A stretch of DNA of 64,000 nt from Paraescarpia echinospica (Eukaryota; Annelida; Polychaeta; Sabellida; Siboglinidae), in contig CM034536.1 in the NCBI GenBank assembly GCA_020002185.1, forward strand, positions 8,044,798 to 8,108,797, written 5' to 3'. The notes under the pieces were generated by a model. That model searched no databases. It worked only from the letters and a program-made list of their open reading frames with translations, and was not told the DNA's origin. Within the stretch, counting starts at the first letter, position 1; each line of letters begins with the position of its first letter. The position numbers and the translations under genes were made by a program. This document shows, piece after piece, positions 20,320 to 32,874 of the stretch.

Positions 20320-22247
20320 TAAGCACAAAGGTTTACATTATCCTCATGACACGTGAGAACTCATATATATTTTAATTGGGTTGATTGGCAACCCATTAAC
20401 AGGTTCCTAAACAAGTCAGTGCATAGATATATTTAACCACATCATAATTTGTGCACATACCCGTGATAACTAGTGTATCACAGGACAGGAAATGAAGTCA
20501 GGATAATCAGAACTACTCATTGGCTGTAGTTGTTTGTCTTGGAGACGAAATAACTAGGAGTGTTGGGACAAAGGAGACCTGTTGGCCTTGCATGCCAGCA
20601 AGGGTGCAGGGAGGATAAGTAAGGAATAAGGAGATGGAGTGAATTAGGGAGGTGGTACTGGGCACCATGCCCTGGAGTAGGAGGCAGACCCCAGCTGATG
20701 ACCAGGCAATGTGAAGCTGCTAATGTGTGTTTGTCTAAACAGGTTAGTCAGACAAACTGTTTATGTGTGGGTGGGGGAAACAGCACATGAAGTGGATTGT
20801 GCAACTGTTTGTTTTTGTTAGTGTAAGATATAACTTGTTTATCTTTAGTTAAAATATACATATATTAAGACATGCTAAAATATAATAAATATTTAAATTT
20901 AAATAAATAAAAACAGAACTGTACAAAAAAATTATACATAAAATAATAAAACATGTGGACCTACTAAACACTACAAACTGATCCAAGTGGGAGCGTTACA
21001 ACTGTGACAGCCTCGAATGTCTCCATTTAACTTCAAATGTGCGTCACTTATTACCTGGCGCTGGCTGTCATGAGAGTGGCCCCTACCTGTCTCCAGAGGG
21101 GGTATGAATCTGTGGTATTCCACAGAGGCTCAGCCACTCTCCACCCTGTCTGATTTATGGATAACAAGCACACAGCATTGACAATGTCTACAGTGACCCA
21201 ACTCTGACAGTGACAGGATGGTATCGTGGCTCATCCAACACAACAGCTGTAGCCTGAATTCCACAACTGCTAGTCCAGAGTCTGTAGCTGGCACTGGCAT
21301 TGATCTATATGTGTTGACTGCAACAAAGCCCTCTGTGCAGGCAATACAGATCTGGAGCTCTCAGTCGGACACCCACACACACAGCTCTATGCACTAATGC
21401 ATGCTATCTGCACAACAGTGCATTTAACAGCAGCATGCCTAAGAAACTTCACCAAGCTTTGTGTGGTTTGCCCAGTGTAGTCTAACAATGCGATGACTGG
21501 TCTTACTGCCACTGCCTCCATGCACAGAGCTTTCTCTATGACTGGTGTAATTTAAGACCAAACTGAAGCAGGGTTCGATAACTGTGTCATTCACAGCCTT
21601 ACAACACCCCCTTGAGATCCAAGGTCTACTCGACCTCTTCTATGTTATACGAGATCTTCTTGATCATCATTTGAATCTCTTTGGGTCACAACATCTGTCG
21701 GTGATATTTTACAGTACGCACAGCTCTACATTTACCTCAAAGATAGCGCTTGACAGTTATATTTCTTCTAAAACATTTCACCCATGAATATTTTAATCTT
21801 ATTTCTGCTATGACTACTTTGACTACATAATATATTTTATGTGTTCGATAATATTAGCAAATTTTTAAAGACAAAATTTGTGCTTTTCTGGATTTTGTTT
21901 TGAGTTTATATTTATAACAAAATAGGTGGCATGTGATGACTTAGCAATGCAGAGAACTTTCCTTTATTGTCTTTAATGTTTCCTTGGCTTGATGTAAAAC
22001 TCAACATTTCAAAATAACAACAATAAAATGTCAAAATATATTCATTAGATTAATTTAAGGAAATGGCATCAAAAGAACTTTAGTAACCAAGTTATTAATA
22101 AATCTGAACAATCTTCATAATTGAGAAGTCAATGTCCAAACATTGTGCTACTGTGTTCTACTTGTAAAATTACAACGGTATTGCATTTGTTGCTGAACAT
22201 TCTTCAGGATAGTTCATTTCTATGTAAATAAATTAATTTAAACATAA
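20320..22247. other. No gene recognised
   Basis: DIP2 intron sequence. Donor-like sites on the minus strand near 21055 and 21090 have no coding frame that resembles DIP2, so no exon is called. Confidence 0.5.
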
Positions 22248-22593
22248 CCAATACGTGAATTTTTACTTTGTAGAGGCTTTCGTCAATGTGACACACCAAC
22301 TTCTTCAGTACATGTGACGTATGACATCATCACACATGTGAGATAGTTCGTACTTCCACTCGTCTTGGTTGATTGGTCCTGGCCTTTCTCATCTGGACAT
22401 ATAGCTTTTTTATGGCATGGCAAGTAAAAGAAGCCCTATGGACCAGAAAGGCCAGGACACCAATCAACCGAGACAAGGGAAATTACGAACTATCTCACAC
22501 GTATGATGACATCATAGTACACGTCACATGTACTGAAGAAGTTGGTGTGTCACATCGATGAAAGCCTCTACAAAGTAATAATTCACGTATTGG
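22248..22593. mobile_element. Palindrome made of Penelope-like 3' ends
   Basis: Arms 22248 to about 22400 and about 22437 to 22593 are inverted copies (ccaatacgtgaat at both outer ends) with a short asymmetric centre. The right arm on the plus strand encodes KEALWTRKARTPINRDKGNY then ELSHTYDDII. This matches the C-terminus of the Penelope-like protein at about 15420-15500 (KEAIWIRKTK...MNRDEGRY, LSHIYDDLL). After the coding part comes CTGAAGAAG, a hairpin and GAAA, the same layout as in the terminal repeat at 17150-17185. So each arm is a Penelope-like 3' end from a different family. Confidence 0.8.
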
Positions 22594-25328
22594 ATATATC
22601 TAAAAGAACTATTTATACAGTACTGTATTTTGTTATTAATCATCATAGCATGAACACTATTGAAATGTCCCAGAGAGGCACCACATAGTCACAAAGACTA
22701 TGTTGTGGGGGGCAATGTGTCCCCGGTCCCCTATTGTCACTACTACAGTACTACACCTGTGTAGCCAGAGGGAAACTACTTTCACGCCTCCACCGGTGCA
22801 ATGCAAAAAGATAGTATTCTATTCAGCGGCATACTTTATACACAACCCCTTATCTGTGACTCACTCGATCAACACCGGGGACAAAGCCAGAGGAATCAGG
22901 AAAACATACCATGACTAATATTATTAGCCGGTTCATGGCAACTATAACTGATTATTTCACTGGTGATATTGCAATGATACGGCTTCTGAGAAGAGACCAA
23001 AGTCTGAAAGTCCATAGTGTCAATGCACATGGGACGTATATAATGAATGCAAGATTAACAAACAAGCTGGTAACAAAATGTATCACATAGGGCTGATAGA
23101 CACAGATTATAAATTGCACACATATGGCTACTAAGAAATGCTTCATTAGTCATGCTAAGTCTCTTTACTCTTGCTAAACATGTACTGATTGCTTATTCTG
23201 TCAAAATGACCTGCTTTAGTAGCACGTTACCAATGGCAGCATCCACAATGGCATAACATGCTGTACTGACTACAGACAGACAAAGCCATGAAGTTACATC
23301 AGATAATGTATTGGTATGATGATGAAATAGATGATGATGATGTCAGTTTTCACTAAACTACACAATCCAATCACCAGGGTTGCGATTGTCTTATTAGACA
23401 AAAAACACATCACCGGAGTGACGAATGAACCATCTTGTCTGTCATGTGAACGTTCCATATAGATCTGAATATTACATCAGAAGTTGAGATAGTAGATGTC
23501 TGATGACATGCAAAGTTCTAATTCTCTCTGCTGCCACTGATACTTCCCATACTGTAAGAACCGAAGGGCACAAGCTGCACATCTAACAGGTCATTCCAGA
23601 CTTGTACACTTGGCACTTCAATCTAGTACATACAAACTGTTATGACAATACACACCTGTTCATACTTCATAGGAATAGCTAATTAATAACATTGGATACT
23701 CGTAATAAGTCCCATCATCTGTGTAATAGATTCAGTCTCTTCATAATGAATGTCAATGATGTTAACATTGGAGATATTTTCCTACTCCACACAACACCAC
23801 AAACCAAGGCACAAAGGAGACAAACCCTGCCTACACATTCCAACATCCCATAGTATGCAGACTCACCCCTAACTTTCTGAACTCCCTCACTGAGTCAACA
23901 ACAGTTTCATTCAGCTGTTATCTGTATGACCAAGCCTCCAAGGTGTATCCGCATGTATACAGCTATACCCAGATGTACACAGCTACCCATCCGAATGTGA
24001 ATCCCAGATCCGTGTGCCTGCCCGGCCTGCAGATCGTGCACCTAAGCACACCAAGGATGAACTAATCTGCCATCAGCCACATACATCACACACACACAGC
24101 CTGACTCAGTCCTCCCCCTGCCACACTGTGGTCCAGACTGCAGCAGCATCCAGACCACCATAATCCCACAACCAGACCCTTCCAGACTTACCGGCCACTG
24201 ACGATCCACCCCACTCTACAGAATCAGTGAAGTATCTATAATTCTACATTCAAAACTGCGTACATTATGTACCGAAGTTTTGTCCCACAATGCAGCAGTA
24301 TTGACAACGGTAGACTGCCTGGCAGTGCTGTCTAGCAGTGCCGCCTGCTGCTGGAGCACTGTGCACCGACAGACAGGATGCACGGTGTGAAACAGATACT
24401 ATCGGTCTGAGCCCACACTCCAACGCTCTCGGCTTCAACCGAACTTATAAATACCTCACCAAGCACCAGACTTTTTTGACAGAATATTTGTCTAGCACTT
24501 CACTAGGCTATTGTGGAAACATGAGGGTGTCATAATTTAACCCGTTGTCTGACGCAGCCAGGGAATGGCTGGCTGTGTTGGTAAATTACACAAATATGAG
24601 CGTGTCAGATTGTGTGTGAGTTGGAGTTTTATTTTACATCAGTACATCACATTGTGACAACTATGCTATCAATTTTCTATGACACAATTATCACCCATCA
24701 AGACTCTGGGTACTTATTACAATAATTTATGTCATGCGTACTTAACTCAAAATAGGACACCTGGAGTGAAGTTAACACATTAGTGCCATTGCCAGATTAA
24801 CCCTTGATGCCTTGCATTGTATAAATACAACAAGATCCAACAACCCTCAGTGACAATGTGCAGTTTATGCCCAATATACCTTACAGGTAGCAAAGAAAGC
24901 TACACAAAATATTCTAGAATTACCAGAATGGTCTGTCTACATGAACTTTTGCCATTTATCCCAGACAAATGTGTATTTCAAACTGTCAGTACATTTAGTC
25001 ATTTAAAATGATTTATAAATGCACTTGGGAGCAACAGATGCACGTTTCATCGTAATGCATGTTGTATTGCACAAATTGCATTATGATGTTCACAGCTACG
25101 CTACACACTGAGTGAAATGCAGATAACAAAAAAGATATGAACGTTAGTTGACGATTGGTCTGTAACATAAACTCTTGGTTAATGAATATTCAATAAATGA
25201 ATAATATGTTGTACATGTATGATTATATCATGTCTTAAATTATGTTTGACATCAGATACAGACAACAGTGTTCTGCTAGTGTTTATACTGAACATCAAAT
25301 GCATGCAGCAATGTGTTCAGCAAATGCA
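22594..25328. other. No gene recognised
   Basis: DIP2 intron sequence of about 2.7 kb. No frames with domain similarity, no obvious repeats. Confidence 0.5.
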
Positions 25329-26094
25329 TGCAACTGTATGTTCAGTTTCTGTTTGCACTTAAACTGAGTTAATGCCGTAACTGTATGTTCAGTTTCTGTC
25401 TGCACTTAAAATTTGAGTTAATTCTGTAACTGTATGTTCAGTTTCCATCTGCACTTAAAATTTGAGTTAATTCCGTAACTGTATGTTCAGTTTCTGTCTG
25501 CACTTAAACTGAGTTAATGCCGTAACTGCATGTTCAGTTTCTGTCTGCACGTAAACCGAGTTAATTCCGTAACTGTATGTTCAGTTTCTGTCTGTACTTA
25601 AACCGAGTTAATGCCGTCGATGTATGTTCAGTTTCTGTCTGCACTTAAACGGAGTTAATGTCGTCGATGTATGTTCAGTTTCTGTCTGCACTTAAACCGA
25701 GTTAATGCCGTCGATGTATGTTCAGTTTCTGTCTGCACTTAAACTGAGTTAATGCCGTCACTGTATGTTCAGTTTCTGTCTGCACTTAAACTGAGTTAAT
25801 GCCTTAACTGTATGTTCAGTTTCTGTCTGCACTTAAACTGAGTTAATGCCTTAACTGTATGTTCAGTTTCTGTCTGCACTTAAACTGAGTTATTGCCGTA
25901 ACTGTATGTTCAGTTTCTGTCTGCACTTAAACTGAGTTAATGCCGTAACTGTATGTTCAGTTTCTGTATGCACTTAAACTGAGTTAATGCCGTAACTGTA
26001 TGTTCAGTTTCTGTCTGCACTTAAACTGAGTTAATGCCGTAACTGTATGTTCAGTTTCTGTCTGCACTTAAACTGAGTTAATGCCGTAACTGTA
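25329..26094. repeat. 47-bp satellite, about 16 copies
   Basis: Unit: ctgtatgttcagtttctgtc then tgcacttaaactgagttaat then gccgtaa. Outer right copies are the most uniform; copies at about 25600-25740 share a gtcgatg variant, which suggests local block duplication. Confidence 0.95.
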
Positions 26095-28664
26095 CTGCTG
26101 CTGTATAAATTGTATAAAACAGGAATTTGCAGAAAAATGTTGCATAGATCACCAGTCACACCAGATGCTGATCCAGGTCACCATTATTTATTTCTAGCAG
26201 CAACTGTTTATATGACCCTGTGACACTGAATTTATTAGTACTTACATCTCGGCTAGTTAAAAATAACAACTGTACAACATGTGTTAGTTATTAGATCACG
26301 ATCTTCCAATCAATACGATACCAATATTTTCAATACTACAGTTTTGCAATTTTAGATCATATATAAGCCAGTTTATAACATACAAAGACCAATTTCTGGC
26401 AAATATTAACAGTGCAATAAATCATCCGAAAACATCCTCAAGACTGGTCTGCCTGGACAGGAAGACAGTCAGGTTGCATTGTAGATGTGCACACGCAAGC
26501 ATGCATGCATGCATGCATACAAGCATGCATGCACACACGTGCCGTGTGCACATCATAAGACCTGATCAATTAGAGGGGTCAACAAGTCATCCCTTGTGAT
26601 CACTAGTAGTAGGGCCTAGCTTCCCTTCCAAGATGGTAAATCAGGGCTGAGATTAGAAAGTGGGTCACTATGGGAAGGAGGGCCCCAGGGTTGGGGTAAC
26701 CATAGCAGTGGGCAAAGTGTAGTCCCATGGAAGGTGCAACAAACCATAAGGGGTCATTATTTGAGGGTGCTACTTTCTAAATACCCAGAGACACAAGTTT
26801 GTTCCTGCAAGAAGATATCCCAACTGGTGCATAACTTTGATAAAAGTAATTTGTATAATATTATATATTGACTTGTTCTAAATTTAATATGCTGTCTTAG
26901 AACTAAAACTGAAAGTAAATGTGTGAGTCTATGGCAGAGTTTCTCCGGCATATTTGTCATCTAATTTAATGATGCTCAATTATTAGTTAAGATGTGTCAG
27001 ACTGTATTTAGTATTGATAACCTTTATATAAAGTAACAATATGACTTTTCCTACCCACAACTGTGACTTTATTTTTGTGACTCTTCCTGTGACTTTGTTT
27101 CTGTCCCCCATCACACAACTTGTTAGTCATCATACATGTACAACATGTTGGACCACCTTTGATCTTTCCACACTTGGCAGGCTTACCTAAACATGAACTT
27201 TGATTTGATATAAACTGGGCATGTAAGAGTTACGTGTCCTATCAAATATTCCTGCAGATCCACTGGCATGATGATAAGGAGGTTAATCCAGCAGATGTCA
27301 CAGGGAACCCACTTGTCATGTCTGCCTAGTACATACACAGTTCCACATAAATAATAAGCAGATCTATCATAATTTTACAATTAGCATATTGTGAATCAAC
27401 AAATGCCACAACATTCGCCCCTTGGTTTACAAAATAGGAATTCCAGTTATTCCACAACATTCAAACTTTCCAATAATATATAGTACCACAAGTCATGATT
27501 TCAGTTGAGGGCACACATTACAATGGCACTGTTCTGAACCTGCACACCATAGATCAAAGCTGCACCACCTGATTTACACATGTATGAATCCAGTTTCCTA
27601 TTATTCAACCACGTGACTACCTTCCAACAATAAGTACACTTCCAATGATTCATCACCTAGTTGCTAGATCTCAGAGAGACCCTGCTCAGTGAACCCAGAG
27701 TTACATATTTACCCCCACCCCCCACTGTTGGGGGTTGTGACTTGTTCTAGCACAGAGACATGGAGCAAAGTCTTCAGACATACTGATAAGGGTTGTTTTG
27801 CAGTTAGGGTACATCATTCAATAATTAATTTTGTGACTTACTTACTCTGGTGTAATAAAACTATATTTAAAAGCTACCATGTCAAGTTATTGGCCCTGGT
27901 TAGCACTATCTATCACACCGAAAATCTATATATATATAGCTATTGGTTCAAATATAATATCACTGAAGCTGTACAGATAATCGAAAAATAACAATTGGGA
28001 TATATCTGTTTCATATACAGAAGCTTATAAGATAAATATAATTGGTTGTTTTTGTCAACTGTCATAGAAGTGTGGTTCTTTTCCGTCAAAATTGTCCTCT
28101 CCGAAATGAGTACCAGATTACCACCGTTAAATTTAATACAGGTACAAAACTTTGTATCTAAAAAAACTTTATGCTGCAATCAAGTTGCTATATTCATTAG
28201 GTTTATACCGGCACCATTTTCCATATGCTGGACAGTCAACTGTTTGAACGCCAAGTTTCTGTCAAAATATGTTCCCTTTGAAATAATGGATTTCTGCTCA
28301 TCAGTCCTTATAAATCTCAACCACCAGGGTTTCAGTGTATCAAGTTACCAGTACTTACCTTGTCTGAGATGTGCATCTTTTACATATTAGTTATTTTTAT
28401 AATTTTTCAAATTCTGTATGTCAAAAATATTGTCCTCTCCGAGCAAAGTGACAGTTTATTGATATTACATCCAAAGTTGAAATAATGTAGATTTCCTGAA
28501 CAAAACTAACCTCATTTTAATGTATTTATAATATACCTTAGTACAAAAACATTTCATAACAATGTTTTAACATGGATAAGTATTTTGAATACATTTAAAC
28601 AATCAATCATATTTTGGTGAACAATTTGAGTAATATAATTATTTTATCAAAACTGATAAAACAT
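26095..28664. other. No gene recognised
   Basis: DIP2 intron sequence. A short gcat repeat lies at about 26500-26535. A donor-like sequence on the minus strand near 28357 lacks an adjoining coding frame. Confidence 0.5.
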
Positions 28665-29089
28665 GTTTATAAAATAATGATTGTATAGTCCATTCCATAT
28701 ACACAGCTCTGTAGCATGAACAAATCCACTGTGGATGAAGACTAGATCAGTTGTCAAAAAAATGTCCAAGCTCTGAAATCTTTACAAGGATTCCTAAAGA
28801 AAATTGCAGTCCTTTTGTGTTATGTGGAATAGTTTTCTTTGATTAAAAGAATATAACTCTTATTGTAGAATGCAAATGTAATATATCATGGACAATGAAT
28901 ATTGGTTTTTATGTTGTGTTTGCATAGGATAAGCATATATATATATCAGACAGCGGATCTCAACATGATCATTCGGGAAACCATGCAAATCAACACTAAA
29001 CATCACAATGTTTAGGCGGCACCAATTTTATTATTCGGATTACGGACCCGTTGACATTGTCTTTAACAAAACGGAAATTTAAATAAAAT
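28665..29089. repeat. First copy of a ~425-bp tandem duplication
   Basis: The segment from tgtttataaaataatgattg to ataaaattgca is repeated directly at 29090-30216, where it is split by a LINE. Differences between copies are few (for example ttctttgatt versus ttctttgcgt). Confidence 0.93.
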
Positions 29090-30216
29090 TGCATGTTTAT
29101 AAAATAATGATTGTATAGTCCATTCCATATACACAGCTCTGTAGCATGAACAAATCCACTGTGGATGAAGACTAGATCAGTTGTCAAAAAAGTGTCCAAG
29201 CTCTGAAATCTTTACAAGGATTCCTATTTTATCATATTCGTGATCTTCACCGTATTCGTCGGTATATGTCATTTTCTGTTGCTAAGACTATTGCAACAGC
29301 GCTTGTTAGCAGCAGACTTGACTATTGCAATTCCCTCCTTTATAATATCGCTAGCAAGGATATCACAAAACTTCAGCGTGTCCAAAATTGTCTAGCAAGA
29401 GTAGTTAAAAGATCTCCTCGTTTTTCTCACTGTCCCACTTTTGAAGTCTTTGCATTGGCTTCCTGTACGATATCGTATAATATTTAAGATCTGTACCATT
29501 ACATACCAGGCACTGTCCAATAAGCAACCCTCTTATTTGCATTTATTGCTTACTCCTGTAAGAAAACCTATCCAACTTCGATCATCTTGTTCTGACCTAC
29601 TTTTTGTTCCTAGTGTCAACACTAACATTGGAACTAGGGCTTTTTCTGTTGCTGCACCAACTCTTTGGAATATGCTTCCTCTTAGTGTTAGATCAGTTGA
29701 AAATATTAAAAAATTCCGTCGTCATTTAAAAACGTATCTTTACAACCTTGCTTACCCACCGTAGCTCCCTAGCGCCTTGACCCATCTGTTGACAACTGGA
29801 AAACTACTTATGGATTTTGAGATTGACCAACCCTTTTGTTTTGATGCGCCTCTGAGCTTGGTTTCCAAGGATTTAGGCGCAATAGAAGTTATCTTATTAT
29901 TATTATTATTATTAAAGAAAACTGCAGTCATTTTGTGTTATGTGGAATAGTTTTCTTTGCGTAAAAGAATATAACTCATATTGTAGAATGCAAATGTAAT
30001 ATATCATGGACAATGAATGTTGGTTTTTATGTTGTGTTTGCATAGGATAAGCATATATATATATATATATCAGACAGCGGATCACAACATGATCATTCGG
30101 GAAACCATGCAAATCAACACTAAACATCACAATGTTTAGGCGGCACCAATTTTATTATTCGGATTACGGACCCGTTGACATTGTCTTTAACAAAACGGAA
30201 ATTAAAAATAAAATTG
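29090..30216. repeat. Second copy of the duplication, interrupted by a LINE
   Basis: 29090-29226 matches the first part of copy one and about 29916-30216 the remainder; the junction falls right after ggattcct. The (ta)n tract is longer here than in copy one. Confidence 0.93.
29227..29915 (+). mobile_element. 5'-truncated LINE 3' end (CR1/L2-like)
   Basis: Encodes the C-terminal part of a LINE reverse transcriptase: SSRLDYCNSLLYNIASKD, LQRVQNCLARVV, then in a shifted frame LHWLPVRYRI, AFSVAAPTLWNMLPLSVR and FRRHLKTYLYNLAYPP with a stop at about 29763. The 3' end is a ttattattatt tract, as in LINEs that end in microsatellites. One frameshift at about 29450. A fragment of the same family is at 50646-50852. 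Confidence 0.85.
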
Positions 30217-30387
30217 CAATTTTAAACTTTTATTTCTGATCGAAATACCGAACCAATAATTCATTGAGCATATACGCATCATACCGAACATTGTATGTTA
30301 AACACTCTTTCACTGGTTGTCGCGTATCTTCGGTCTACGATCCAACGAATCCGCAAAAGTCCAACTTGTCATTAATTGATCTAAACC

Positions 30388-30675
30388 ATGACTGATCCAG
30401 ACGCTGCAGTGTGGTTTTGCATAAAGAAATTGAAGTTTGGTGCTGCTTCTCAAAAGGAAGTTACAAAATTTAAACTGTCCGACACAATCAACAATATAAT
30501 TTCCCATGTTTGTAGTGACACCGCTCTGATATCGAAAGTGTATGCTGGCGTCGAATGTGCGGATTATTGTCGAAATGACAGTGAGCGTCCTTGCGGATGC
30601 TACGTGAGCAATTCAACATTTAACACATTTATTTTCGTGAACGATGACAACGTTAGTGCCACCGAAATGAAGTGA
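30388..30675 (+). CDS. Unidentified 95-codon open frame
   Basis: An ATG after ctaaacc opens MTDPDAAVWFCIKKLKFGAA and runs to TGA at 30673-30675. It has a CADYC...CGC cysteine cluster near residues 57-72. The composition looks more protein-like than the surrounding AT-rich DNA, and a weak donor (gttagt at about 30651) would allow it to be a first exon. I recognise no family. It lies in DIP2 intron 1 or a nearby intron on the opposite strand. It may be part of an unrecognised element or chance. Confidence 0.3.
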   Translation: MTDPDAAVWFCIKKLKFGAASQKEVTKFKLSDTINNIISHVCSDTALISKVYAGVECADYCRNDSERPCGCYVSNSTFNTFIFVNDDNVSATEMK

Positions 30676-31672
30676 AAAGGCAACCCGAAGGCTAACATTT
30701 TAGACATGATGCAAACTAGCAATAAAGAAAATAAACTGCCAACGCGCAACACAGGCGAAACCAGTAACATGCGCATGTTTAACACGCTACTCATTCTATC
30801 TACATGCAAAAATCTGAAAGTCGGATTTTGGCCAATCAAGTTGACACACTGGGAAAACGGGTTGTAGACACTCTATTCAGTACCTGCATAGCCAGCATCA
30901 CACTGCATTACTTCGGAATAGAATAATGTAGTTATATTTGGAGGTTCGACAATCAAATCCTAATTATGCCAGTCAAACTAATGTTATCATAGCAAGATAT
31001 ATCCTACCTCTAAACTACATGTTTATGGCTGTAATGTTAACGGTTTTAACACTCCATAATAGCATCTGCCAAGTCTTGTTTTCAATACGTGTTATTCTAA
31101 ATTCTAATAGTCTTCAACTTTTATTAAACATTCATAAAAATATGTGTCTAGTAAGTTTTGATACATGGCTAAATATTTGTTTAGTAATGTACTGTTTGGC
31201 TCATATGATAATTCATGTATTTACACAAAACACCTTTCTCATGCAATTACTTTTTTTACCCCTCCTCCTCCCTAACAAAATCCGTAATCCTAACAATAAA
31301 ATTGGTATGGCCTTAACAGAAATTGCTTTTTTAACACAAGTGAATGATAAATGCCAATATCAGCAATGACAATATAACACACTTGTTTAAATTCTAGTGT
31401 TAATATCATGTAAAAAAACGGTCTTCTCCGAAATAAATTGTTGCATATGAATAAACTACTTTGACGGAGCATATCTCGCTTATAAAATTATGCATCTGTT
31501 TGAAAATTTACATGAAACTCCTCAATGGCCACGTGTGTCTAAACATTGTAACAGATCTACTTGAACTGTTCTGAATTATGTACGGCAACACAAACCAAAC
31601 GTTGTTACATAAACCCAAAAGATACTGGGAATTCAATTTATTGATATAAAAAACGTTACATATCAAAGTTGC
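30676..31672. other. No gene recognised
   Basis: AT-rich intron sequence; frames here show no domain similarity. Confidence 0.5.
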
Positions 31673-32874
31673 ATTATTCAGGGTGCACGGTAGATTTAAT
31701 TGACAGGTAGTCCGTTGGACTAGCTGACTCAGAAACAACTAGTCCTCATATTGTTTTACTAGTCCTTAAAAATCAATCATACCGTGGTATCATATATGAT
31801 CATTTCTATAATTTGGGTACATTTTATGTCTCTATGATTACATTGGAATTTAGGCACCAAATATCAAAGGTAAAGATATATATTATATAATAATAAACGA
31901 TTAGATTAATCCACCAATACAGGTTATATATAGTTTGTGTACAAATATGTGGCATTTTATCAATAATTTGTATGGTAAGTAGTATAGCTGCTGCATAATG
32001 GGTGTCCCTACGCACACTCTAACGTCGTTGAATCATAATAACTGATTTCTGAACGAAATTGTTGTTACCTAATATCGGTTATAACGACTGCAAAAAACCT
32101 GATTGAAACAATGCTTCAACAATTTGACGATTACGATGCACACATTTGCCAAAATAACAATTAGTATGGTTGTCCCTCAATATGTATGTCCACTCGGTTA
32201 CTGTATAGATATAGAGCCAGTATAGATATCGAGCCAATCTGCAATCTGCTTAAAAGCTTGATCACCAGATGGCAGCACTGTATGTGTTTACGGTAGCAGC
32301 CAGTTTGGCGTTCGTCGTACATCGGATGAGGTCACATCAGCTTTCAAGCACGCAAAGGTAAGCATCCGACAGCTAAACATGTCCCCTCTGTTACACCACT
32401 TTTCATAGAGCACAATGATATCATATATGTCATAATTCATCCACGGATATATCAACGCTACTCATTTATGGTGAGCAAAATTTGCAGCAACTGCGAAAAC
32501 AAATTGGATGCCGTAAGCCGCGAAAATGCAGGAATTTTCCACTCGGTTACTGTCCACTCGGTTACTATATCAATAGCAACCGAGTGGACAGTATAAGTAA
32601 CCGAGAGGACAATTGCAATCAAACAACTAATAAAACAGTTACAGCATTGCATATTACATGTAAATACTATACTACTTATAGCATAACTAAAACTGTATGA
32701 TATAGGCTATAATTATATCACATAATTATAATAGGCTATTTCAGGCAGGTAGAGTAGCAGATCGTAATATCACCAAAACAATCAACCAACATAATGCAAC
32801 AGATTACTGACAATGCGCTATACACAGCAATTAATTATAGTTCTATAGTAAATGTATTGTGTATTGTGTTCCAG

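Noticed and set aside
21050..21180. Possible missing DIP2 exon on the minus strand ending in a GDR-like donor
   Set aside because: The frame has a stop close upstream and no similarity to DIP2 beyond three residues.
22248..22593. Ordinary MITE of a DNA transposon
   Set aside because: The arm encodes a Penelope-like C-terminus and no clear target duplication is seen.
28346..28390. Minus-strand splice donor (gtaagt) as a DIP2 exon end
   Set aside because: No open frame with DIP2 similarity precedes it.
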